Origin: Bacteroidales bacterium
GTDB taxonomy: Bacteria > Bacteroidota > Bacteroidia > Bacteroidales > Muribaculaceae
Direction of reading: 5' to 3'
Length of the DNA: 64,000 bases
NCBI GenBank assembly: GCA_910575545.1
Contig: CAJTFH010000005.1
Coordinates: 1-64,000, forward strand
Shown: piece by piece, positions 15,447 through 23,728 of the stretch
How the letters are laid out: each line of letters starts with the position of its first letter
Position numbering within the stretch: the stretch's first letter is position 1
Notes under the pieces: model-generated
Seen by the model: only the letters and a program-made list of their open reading frames with translations
What the model was told of the DNA's origin: nothing
Databases searched by the model: none
Position numbers and translations under genes: made by a program

Positions 15447-15776
15447 GTTCAAGGTGGCCGGGTAAGGCGATTTCAAGACAGGTTTTAATGCCGCTCTACG
15501 CCGCTATGTGCCGCATTAACTCAATTTAACATGGCATCGGCTATTACTACCGCTGAAAATATATAATTTTGTGGTGTTTATCAGTTGCAGTGGCTTTTAT
15601 AGTCTCGCGCTGAAACTTAATTTGATTCAATAATTAGACAAAAAGAACATATATACTTGAATTTTGGTTATGAGGGAGGTGTGTTTCTGTGAAGAAACAC
15701 ACTTTTCATTTTTATAGTAGGCATCTGCTCCGCGGGATGGGATGGTAATTCAGATAATAAATTAATATCTTGATAT
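15447..15776. other. Gene-free stretch with a promoter-like box and a terminator
   Basis: No coding frame is supported here. A perfect -7 box TAATTTTG lies at 15564-15571 without a clear -33 partner. A strong hairpin terminator follows at 15679-15702. Together they could delimit an RNA of about 130 nt ending before the carbonic anhydrase gene, or the hairpin could serve as a late terminator for panB. Confidence 0.35.
15679..15708 (+). terminator. Rho-independent terminator
   Basis: A perfect 10-bp stem gtgtgtttct/agaaacacac with a GTGA loop, followed by TTTTCATTTTT. Confidence 0.8.
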
Positions 15777-16320
15777 ATGATTGACGAAATCTTAAGCTAT
15801 AACCGTGAATTTGTGCAACGGGGGTGACTACAAACAGTATGAAACCTCGAAATATCCCGACAAACGGATTGCAGTGGTGACATGCATGGATACCCGTCTG
15901 ACCCACCTCCTTCCAGCTGCCTTGGGCATCAGAAACGGCGACGTTAAGATGATAAAGAATGCCGGTGGCACCATAACCAATCCGTTTGACTCAACGGTGC
16001 GCTCGCTGCTCGTGGCTATTTATGAGCTTGGTGTTAATGAGGTTATGGTAATAGGACACACAGGTTGCGGTGTCCAGGGAATGGACTCGGTGCATATGCT
16101 CGGCCTAATGCGCGAGCGTGGAATTGACGAGGAACATATCTCGCTTATGCGCCATTGTGGAATCGACCTCGACAGTTGGCTTCATGGGTTCGACGACACT
16201 GAAGCTGCCGTGGCTGAGACCGTAGATCTGGTGCGAAACCATCCGCTTGTGCCGTCGGATATCACCGTGCGCGGTTTCATAATAGACTCCGTAACCGGTT
16301 TGCTGACTCCATTAGGCTGA
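15777..16320 (+). pseudogene. Beta-carbonic anhydrase with a one-base frameshift near its N-terminus
   Basis: From ATG 15777 the DNA encodes MIDEILSYNREFVQRG and then meets TGA at 15825. Removing one G from the five-G run at 15820-15824 joins this to GDYKQYETSKYPDKRIAVVTCMDTR, giving a 180-residue protein with the expected N-terminus. The zinc ligands of the beta class are visible: Cys in VVTCMDTR (C-x-D-x-R) and H-x2-C in VIGHTGCGV. Without the correction, only a GTG start at 15805 with a nonsensical leader is available. The cause may be a real mutation, slippage at the G run or an assembly error. The enzyme would interconvert CO2 and bicarbonate. Confidence 0.78.
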
Positions 16321-16393
16321 AAACTGCCGTGTTCCGTGGGCTTTTGGAGATTATGGGTTATCTCTGTGTGGTTTATATTTCGGATATGGAGGG

Positions 16394-18706
16394 TCAGAAG
16401 GGGTAGCCGATGGCGAGGTGGAAGGCGAGGGATTTGCCGAATGATTCCATGTTGTAGTAGCCTTTGCGCGAGGTGCGGTATGGGGCGTGGATGCCGATGC
16501 CGAGGTCGGCGCGCACAACGAGCATACCTATGTCGAACCGAAGCCCGGCTCCGGTGCCGAGGGCTATGTCGCGTAGGAAGGTCGAGGCTTTTAGCTCGCC
16601 GCCGGGGCGGAGGGGGTCGCGTTTGAGCAGCCACACGTTGCCGGCATCGATGAACAGTGCGCCGTGGAGAGGTCCGAGAATCGGAAAGCGGTATTCGGTG
16701 TTGAACTCGAATTTAAACGTACCGGTCTGGTCAAAGTAGCTGTCGCGCACATCTTGCGATGGGCGATAGCTGCCGGGGCCGAGCGAGCGTACGGTGAAGG
16801 CGCGGATTGAGTTGGCGCCACCAACATAGAACTGCTCTGCATATGGCACTTCGGATGAGTTGCCATAGGCATGTGCCGCCCCTATGGCCACTCGGTTGAC
16901 GAGCCAGTTGTCGCCCCACAGACGCCGGCTGTAGACCACCTGGGTGTGGGCTTTTACGAACTGTGAGAAGGGTGTGCCGAACAGCCGTTTTTCCCCTTTC
17001 ACACCGCAGGCGCGATAGATGGCCCAGAAGACGTTCCCGGCCTCCTGTGCGGTTATCTGCCAGTTAAACAGGTTGTCGCGGTCGAATGCCCGGTCGTAGA
17101 TGTATGTATAGTTCAGCTGTGGGATGTATTGGCTTCGGAAACTGAGCGCAATGGCTGGGTTGGCTCCGGTTATGGAGTCGAATGCGTGGGTGGTTTTGAG
17201 CAGGTTGGTGTAGGTTATCTTAAAGGGGGTGAGGGTATGGGAGGAGTATCGCGATGACTGCCAGTCATAGCTGAACGATAGGTTGAACTGGGCCATCTTG
17301 AAGTAGTGAGGCCGGTTGAGTATGTCGAAATTAAGAGAGAAGCGTGTCCAGTTGAGGTTGCGGTTGCGCCGTTTGATGAACTTCGGGGCAAGCAGCCTGG
17401 GCACGGAGAGTGAGGCTGTGATGCCCACCTCATATGAGTTGAACAGCGACGAGCGCCCTTTGCCCGACTGCCATTCATAGTTGCCTGTGAGGGTTACGCC
17501 CAGCTGTTCCCCCCCGCCGAAAATATTGCGGTTGGTGACCCCGAACAGTGCGCCGGGGCCGATGTAGCTGTTTGATTTCGACGAGGCGTTTAGCTCGATG
17601 GTGGCTTCAAGGGGGGTGTCGAATGTGCAGTTCACTATTACGTTGAGCCGGTTTGAGTTGCTGACTGTGTCGGGCACCACATCGATGCCTATGGCATTGA
17701 ATATGCCAAGGCGTGCCAGCCGGGTCTGCGTGCGGTTCATGTCACGCACTGAAAACACTTTCCCTTCGCGGAATGTGACACATTCGGGGATTAGCTGCTT
17801 CCGCAGCCGCGACGGTTGCATCTGAATGAGCGTGGCGCGTGGGGTGGCGATTGTGTCGGGAGTGCCTCCCCCCTGGTTGCGGAATGTATAGACGGTTACA
17901 TCGCCGGTTACGTAGCGGCGCAGCATCGGCGAGGGGATGTTGTTGGCCAGCATCATGCGCAGGTCGATTTTAAGGGGCTGACGTATGGAGTCGGCGAGAT
18001 ATTCGATGTAGTCGGGGCGGAAGAAATAGAACCCACGGTTGCGCAGCACGTTGGTTATGCGGATGCGGGCGGCCGATAATGAATCGGTGCTGTAGCGCTC
18101 GCCCCGGCGCAGATATGGGTCGCGCACGGCAACGGAGTCGATGAGATGGTTGAGCAGGCATGTGTCGGGCAGTAGCGCGATGGAATCAAGCGTGTAGACC
18201 GGCCCGGTGTTTATGATGTAGTTGATTTTTGCTTTTCTGGGGTTTTTCTGAGCGAGGATTTCATATGAAGCCGAGCCACGGAAGAACCCGTTGTTGTCGA
18301 GCAGCTCGTCGACCATGTGGGTGCGGACGTCGGGGCGCACGTCGCTCACCAGAATCGGTTCGCTCACAAGTTTATCATAAAGCCAGTGTTTGAACCCTTT
18401 TCCCGGATCATCCCAGTTGTTGTAGACCCACAGCCCGATAGGGAAGGGGATGCGGTATTTTGCCGATTTGAACAGGGCGTTGTTCGGGGGCACACTGACA
18501 GCTTCGGAGAGCTTGGCTTCTACCACCTCCGGCACTTTTTCCCCTTCCGGGGCTTTTATGTCGATTTTCTTCACACCGATGTAGAGCTGTTCACCTTCCG
18601 GAATCCGTTTGGTGGTGGAGCATCCAGCCAGCATAGCCGCACATGCCGCCGCTATCAGCGCTGAAATGGCTGAGCTTAGCAGAGATATGTTATTTTGCTG
18701 TTTCAT
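16394..18706 (-). CDS. tamL: TamL, lipoprotein Omp85-family translocation/assembly factor
   Basis: 770 residues. A lipoprotein signal (ALIAAACAAMLAGC, Cys29) is followed by TTKRIPEGEQLYIGVKKIDI, POTRA-like repeats and a C-terminal 16-stranded Omp85 barrel. The barrel includes the GGANSIRAFTVRSLGPG segment (lid-lock R-G-F/R-A-F loop) and ends in HLAIGYPF with a terminal aromatic. In Bacteroidetes the TamA equivalent is lipidated and called TamL; it works with TamB in outer-membrane protein or lipid transport. The start overlaps the tamB 3' end by 17 bp, so the two are coupled. Confidence 0.9.
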   Translation of the reverse strand: MKQQNNISLLSSAISALIAAACAAMLAGCSTTKRIPEGEQLYIGVKKIDIKAPEGEKVPEVVEAKLSEAVSVPPNNALFKSAKYRIPFPIGLWVYNNWDDPGKGFKHWLYDKLVSEPILVSDVRPDVRTHMVDELLDNNGFFRGSASYEILAQKNPRKAKINYIINTGPVYTLDSIALLPDTCLLNHLIDSVAVRDPYLRRGERYSTDSLSAARIRITNVLRNRGFYFFRPDYIEYLADSIRQPLKIDLRMMLANNIPSPMLRRYVTGDVTVYTFRNQGGGTPDTIATPRATLIQMQPSRLRKQLIPECVTFREGKVFSVRDMNRTQTRLARLGIFNAIGIDVVPDTVSNSNRLNVIVNCTFDTPLEATIELNASSKSNSYIGPGALFGVTNRNIFGGGEQLGVTLTGNYEWQSGKGRSSLFNSYEVGITASLSVPRLLAPKFIKRRNRNLNWTRFSLNFDILNRPHYFKMAQFNLSFSYDWQSSRYSSHTLTPFKITYTNLLKTTHAFDSITGANPAIALSFRSQYIPQLNYTYIYDRAFDRDNLFNWQITAQEAGNVFWAIYRACGVKGEKRLFGTPFSQFVKAHTQVVYSRRLWGDNWLVNRVAIGAAHAYGNSSEVPYAEQFYVGGANSIRAFTVRSLGPGSYRPSQDVRDSYFDQTGTFKFEFNTEYRFPILGPLHGALFIDAGNVWLLKRDPLRPGGELKASTFLRDIALGTGAGLRFDIGMLVVRADLGIGIHAPYRTSRKGYYNMESFGKSLAFHLAIGYPF

Positions 18707-21700
18707 TGCTGTTTTCGGGTTTTATGGCCGGTTGTGGTTTTACATTGTTTTTGTTGTCGGCAGGGTGTGGCACAGGTGCAGCACCCGGTGACAGTTGAGG
18801 CGGCGGGGGGAGGGTTGGCTGGTTGTCGGTCTTCCTGTTGCGGCGCAGGAAGTTGAATATGTCGCCGAGGCGGTGTATTTTCTTCTTATAAACGAAACCG
18901 ACACCCGTCTGGGTTATTTCTCCCTCGAGGATGCTTTCATAACCGGTGTGCCTGAACAGTCGCACATACATTGTTCCGGCTTTGTTGAGCATGTATTCAA
19001 ACGATATGTCGGAAATAAGGTTCTGGGCAAAGTTCTCATCGGCTTCGGCATCTGTGGCGTAGTTGCCGCCTACAACGATTTTGAAACGGTCGTCGAAGAG
19101 CGACTTGCTGACGCGGTAGCTGTAGCTCATCGTGGTGGTGTTGGCTCCGTCGATGGTTTTGTCGTATTGGTTGATGCCAAACGACAGGTCTACACCTTTG
19201 ATTGCCGACGATGCCCAGCTGTTGAGCTGCGATTCGAGGAAGCTGAACAGGGCGTTGGTGCCGGCATTCCCGCCGCTGATTGTCTGGGTGCCTCCGCTAC
19301 GGTATGTGCCGGTTATCAACAGGTTCATGGCCTGATTTGCGCGTTGCTCCGGGGTCATGCTTTTCAGCTCGTTGGCTATGGTTAGGTCGTCGGGGCAGGA
19401 AAGGTCGAACACCACGTTCATTTCGTTGAGAGTGCCTGTGACCGACAGCCCCACATCGAAGTTGACAACGCGGGAGTTTGTGCCCGATTGTGACACGTTG
19501 GCTCGGATGTTGTCGGTGGCGTCGATGTTGAGTTGGGGGTTCATCATGTCGCCGTTGAACACCACATAGCTCCCTTCGTTGAATGTGAACATTTTCTCAC
19601 CCATCACCGGGATTGAGTAGCGCACAAAGCCGCCATTGAGGTTGAGCCGCCCGGTAAACCGCTGGTCGTCCATATAGTCCATGGTGTAGTTGAGCGTTCC
19701 GGCAGATTGCAGTTGTACTTTGTTTTTCCCGTCGGCTGAAAGCTCTACGCTCACAGTTGTGCCGGTTGAGATGGTAAGTCGGGCGTCGAGATTCATCATC
19801 ATCGACGGACGAGCCACTGTGTCGGCTTCGATAACGGCGGCGGTGTCGTTGAAGTTGACGAATTTCACCATATCCTGGTTGCTGCGCGAGGTTATGTTGC
19901 TGATGGCGTCGAGCATCACGTAGGTCACATTGGAGCCTGGTAGCAGCTCGAGGGCTGCGTCGATGTCGAGCAGCTGCATTGAACCGCGGGCTTTAGCGTC
20001 GAGGTCGATGAATGCTTTGCCATAGACCTGGCTTTTACGTGTTTTCTGAGCGCCGACAATCTGCATGTTGCGGGCTTTCAATGCAAGGTCAAGATGGGGG
20101 TCTGACAATGACTCGAAGGCCACGGTTCCGTTTATTTTCAACGGGTTGTTGTTGAGGGCGGTAAGTGTGAAGTTGTCGAAGCGGGCTATATTGTTCTCTA
20201 CCGGTATGGGCTCTTCGGAGAATTTGAGCGGTGTGCCGAGCATGGTTATGTCGACTGAGGTGCTGTCGAAGTCGATGAATCCGTTGAAAACCGGGTTCGA
20301 CATATCGCCTGTTATATCCATCTCCCCGTTGAGCATTCCGTGGAGGCGTGCCGTGCCGGGCGGTAGGAACGGATTGGCCACGGCCAATGGGAACCGTATC
20401 ATCTTGAAGTCGAGCATGAACGGGTTTGCGGCAGTGGAGTCGTTAAGGTTACCGGTTGCAGTTATGGCTTTCACACCGTTTACGCTCAGTGTCGTGCTGG
20501 CGCTTATTGTGCCGGATGTGTTGGTCTTGACATTGAGGTCGAGGCCGAAATCGCCTACACGTTCTTTGCCGTATGTGAGATTTGCCAGTGTCACTGTGCC
20601 GCGTCCGTTAAGGTCGGGCTTTTCCCATCCGAGGCGCATGTCGGCCGACAGGTCGCCGGTGATGGCCGGGGCAAAGGGGTTGATGGCGAGCCAATCTGAC
20701 AGTTTTATGTCTTTGAGTTGCAGGATAATGTCTTCTTGATGGGCTGAATCGGTCTCAACATGCTGGGTGAAGAGTTTCAGCGAACTTACATCATTGAACA
20801 GGTTGATGTTTGCGTCGAGATGGTTTGTGGCCATGTTGAAGCGGATGAAGTTGTCGCGGTTGATTTCCCATTCTTTATAGCCGATAATGGGGTGGAAAGG
20901 CACGAAACGCAACCCGACGGTGGTGCTGTCGGTCATCGAGGCCATAAGACCGAGGCTGTAGCCGGTTTCCCCTTCGAGGTTCTGCTGTTTGAGCAGCAGG
21001 GCGAGGCGGTCGGCATTGAGGTAGCCTTTTGCTTCGGCATGGGCGAACTGGTCGAGTGTGCCGGTGCGGTTGTTCATTGCAGCTTCATAGAGAAGGTATG
21101 CCCCTTTCTGATGCAGGCTTAGGGTTATGGTGTCGAGCCGGGTCTTGCCGAATTCAATATCGCGGGCAATGATGCCTCCGTTGATTATGGTGTCGTTTGA
21201 CAGATTCATCCCGAAGGTGGAAAAACTTATGTCGCGTCCGGCCAGGTAGTTGCTTATGATATTGTTTTTGCCGGCATTTATCGTGAGCGAGAATGGAGGA
21301 AGGGCTTGTTGGATGGAGTCGACGGCTATACGGCGCCGCTTCATGTTGCGTGACAGCAATGCGGAGGCGTCGGTTAATTGTGCCATTAGGGTGTCGAGAT
21401 TGACCGGAGCGGCGAATCTCATGCTCATGTCGTGGTTGGCCAGTGTGGCACTGGTCGATGAGTCGGCGGCATTGAATTTGAGTGAAATGCCGGAACCGTT
21501 GACGGCATCGCCCGGCATGTGCCAGTAGAAATCTGATATGAGCAGGTCGGCATCGATGTTCATCGGCCTGCCTGGATTGCGGCGCGACGGCGCAAGGGGT
21601 GGCCGGAAGCGGGCAGTGCCGGAAAGTGCCACCGAGCCGTCTGCTGTGGTGTCGGAAAGCGCCAGTGCGCGCAGGTCGATATTCCGCACGTTGCCGTTGA

Positions 21701-23603
21701 ATGTCCAGTCATATTCCTCTCCAGCAAGGTTTCCGGCGGCTTGCAATGAGAAGTTTGCGGCGCGGTTGGTTGATTGGGCGTCGATGTCGGCATGTCCGTT
21801 GCCGACAATGGCGTTTAATGTTATGCCGGTGTATTCACGCCCCATATATGTTGCATGCGTCAGGTCGATTTTTGCATTCGCCTCGGTTTTCGGCGAGAAG
21901 GGATCGATGCCGACGCCTGTGAGAGTCACTGCGGCGGTGATGTCGCGGGCTCCGGCCTGGGGTAGTATGCTTTGGATGGGGAATGATTTGAGGTTGAGTT
22001 CAATGTTGTAGGCCTGGTGGCGGTTGTTCCACATTGCATCAAGGGCAACCAGCCCGTTGCCGGTTATGGCTTTGACGTTTCCGTCGATTATGCCTCGGTT
22101 GACGGAGGCCTGTCCTGCCAGTCTCAAAGGTGGCAGGTTGACTTGGCGACGCATTTTTGCGTCGAACAGTGTGGGTTTCAGAAAGTCGCCGTTGAGCAAC
22201 GCGCCTGTGATTTCAAGGTCGCCCCTGGCTTTGTTTATGTCGGAATAATCTGCAATCGCCCCTTTTATCGAGATGGTTAGATGGCGCGGGAGTTCGGCGC
22301 TTATGCGGCGGATTTCGAGGTTTTCCATGCGCCCTGTTGCATCGGCGGTGACTCTAAGCGGCACATAACGGGGCATTGAAGCAATCATGGGCGCTATTCC
22401 GGCCGGCACGAGCCGCTCAACATCTTCCATGGCCAGTTCGGCCCCGAGGTTTAGGCTTAACGGGGGATTTGATGATTCAAGTCCCATCATGGCGTTGAGA
22501 GAGATTGTTGATGCGGGGGTGGTTATAGAGAAGCCTTCGGCGCTGATAGATGTGGAATCCATGCTGAATGTGCCTGATGCGTTGAGGGCTATGCCGCAAC
22601 GCTCGCGTGCTGAAAACCGGCGCAACGGCACGGTTATCTCTGCCCCGTGGTTACGGAACGAGTCTATTTCTATGTTGATCTGCGATGCTTCGATATATGA
22701 CGGATCGAAGTTGGCCGAGGCGACAGTCCCCTCCATGGCGTAGAGTGCGTGTGAGTTTACGATACGGAGGCGTCTGGCGTTGATTGTCCAGGGAGTTGAT
22801 GATGTGGTGTCGGCTTCTGCCGGTCGGGGTAGGGTGTCGGCAGGGTGTTCGGCAAGATATTTCGCGGATGGGGTGAGATAGCGTGCGTCGATTCCGGATA
22901 TGGCCAGTTCCCCGACATCAACGCGGTTTTCAGCCAGCGAGATGTTGCCGTCGGTCAGTATGGCCAGCGGGAGTTTGCAGTCGAGCGATGCTATTGTCGG
23001 AAGCATCTCCATCGCATATTCAATGTCGCGTAGCTGTGCTTTGGCCAGTGTTACCTGCCATTCAACCGGGGCTGACGCTGTGTCGGCCTTGGCTATGGTG
23101 TCGGGGGTTATGGCCATCTCTACCGTGCCGTGTGAGGCTGTCAGTAGTTCTATGTCGATTGTTTGCGAAAAGAATGCCACTGAGGCGTTTCGCACACCGG
23201 CCTTAGCGAGGTTTGCACGCATGTAGAGCGATGAGTCGGGGGTGCCGATATTGACAACTGCGTCGCGTAGGCCTATAAGACCGGTGTTGACATGCCCTTT
23301 CAGTAGCGGTAGCACTTCGATAGAGGCGTCGGCGCGAGATGCGGCAATTTCCATTCCAGGAGTTGCCATTGTCAACGAATCTATGCGTAGGTCGAGGGGG
23401 AAGGTTAGACGTAGTTTCTTGACTCCGATGTGCATATCTCCTTTGGAATTAAGCATCCCCAGGGCTTTGCCTACGGCAAAATCCTGCACGGGCGGGAGAT
23501 AGAGCATCAGCAGAACCAGCAGCAACAGCCCTGCCACGCCGACAAGAATCCATTTGATTGACTTGAATATGTAAACAAAGGCTTTCTTCACTTGAAAAAA
23601 CAC
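18690..23603 (-). CDS. tamB: TamB, translocation and assembly module inner-membrane component
   Basis: 1637 residues. A single N-terminal membrane helix (ILVGVAGLLLLVLLMLYLPPV) is followed by a very long beta-rich AsmA/TamB repeat region predicted to form a periplasm-spanning groove. The C-terminus holds the TamB/DUF490 domain (RFTGRLNLNGGFVRYSIPVMGEKMFTFNEGSYVVFNGDM..., LSCPDDLTIANELKSMTPEQRANQAMNLLITGTY). The tail after about 1560 is Pro/Asn-rich. TamB-like proteins move phospholipids or help insert outer-membrane proteins. Upstream of tamL, with overlapping ends. Confidence 0.93.
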   Translation of the reverse strand: MFFQVKKAFVYIFKSIKWILVGVAGLLLLVLLMLYLPPVQDFAVGKALGMLNSKGDMHIGVKKLRLTFPLDLRIDSLTMATPGMEIAASRADASIEVLPLLKGHVNTGLIGLRDAVVNIGTPDSSLYMRANLAKAGVRNASVAFFSQTIDIELLTASHGTVEMAITPDTIAKADTASAPVEWQVTLAKAQLRDIEYAMEMLPTIASLDCKLPLAILTDGNISLAENRVDVGELAISGIDARYLTPSAKYLAEHPADTLPRPAEADTTSSTPWTINARRLRIVNSHALYAMEGTVASANFDPSYIEASQINIEIDSFRNHGAEITVPLRRFSARERCGIALNASGTFSMDSTSISAEGFSITTPASTISLNAMMGLESSNPPLSLNLGAELAMEDVERLVPAGIAPMIASMPRYVPLRVTADATGRMENLEIRRISAELPRHLTISIKGAIADYSDINKARGDLEITGALLNGDFLKPTLFDAKMRRQVNLPPLRLAGQASVNRGIIDGNVKAITGNGLVALDAMWNNRHQAYNIELNLKSFPIQSILPQAGARDITAAVTLTGVGIDPFSPKTEANAKIDLTHATYMGREYTGITLNAIVGNGHADIDAQSTNRAANFSLQAAGNLAGEEYDWTFNGNVRNIDLRALALSDTTADGSVALSGTARFRPPLAPSRRNPGRPMNIDADLLISDFYWHMPGDAVNGSGISLKFNAADSSTSATLANHDMSMRFAAPVNLDTLMAQLTDASALLSRNMKRRRIAVDSIQQALPPFSLTINAGKNNIISNYLAGRDISFSTFGMNLSNDTIINGGIIARDIEFGKTRLDTITLSLHQKGAYLLYEAAMNNRTGTLDQFAHAEAKGYLNADRLALLLKQQNLEGETGYSLGLMASMTDSTTVGLRFVPFHPIIGYKEWEINRDNFIRFNMATNHLDANINLFNDVSSLKLFTQHVETDSAHQEDIILQLKDIKLSDWLAINPFAPAITGDLSADMRLGWEKPDLNGRGTVTLANLTYGKERVGDFGLDLNVKTNTSGTISASTTLSVNGVKAITATGNLNDSTAANPFMLDFKMIRFPLAVANPFLPPGTARLHGMLNGEMDITGDMSNPVFNGFIDFDSTSVDITMLGTPLKFSEEPIPVENNIARFDNFTLTALNNNPLKINGTVAFESLSDPHLDLALKARNMQIVGAQKTRKSQVYGKAFIDLDAKARGSMQLLDIDAALELLPGSNVTYVMLDAISNITSRSNQDMVKFVNFNDTAAVIEADTVARPSMMMNLDARLTISTGTTVSVELSADGKNKVQLQSAGTLNYTMDYMDDQRFTGRLNLNGGFVRYSIPVMGEKMFTFNEGSYVVFNGDMMNPQLNIDATDNIRANVSQSGTNSRVVNFDVGLSVTGTLNEMNVVFDLSCPDDLTIANELKSMTPEQRANQAMNLLITGTYRSGGTQTISGGNAGTNALFSFLESQLNSWASSAIKGVDLSFGINQYDKTIDGANTTTMSYSYRVSKSLFDDRFKIVVGGNYATDAEADENFAQNLISDISFEYMLNKAGTMYVRLFRHTGYESILEGEITQTGVGFVYKKKIHRLGDIFNFLRRNRKTDNQPTLPPPPQLSPGAAPVPHPADNKNNVKPQPAIKPENSNETAK

Positions 23604-23728
23604 AAATAAATAGCGGAACGTGATGATTTCATGGCACTCCGTCCCTCAACAGAACTGCCAGAATCTATTACCTAAAACGCCATCCCCCCGACAATTGTTT
23701 TGGATGAAGTTGCCTGATGTGTGTGGGG

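Noticed and set aside
15805-16320. Carbonic anhydrase starting at GTG 15805
   Set aside because: The resulting leader (N-L-C-N-G) is not homologous, whereas the frame from ATG 15777 gives the conserved N-terminus up to a one-base shift.
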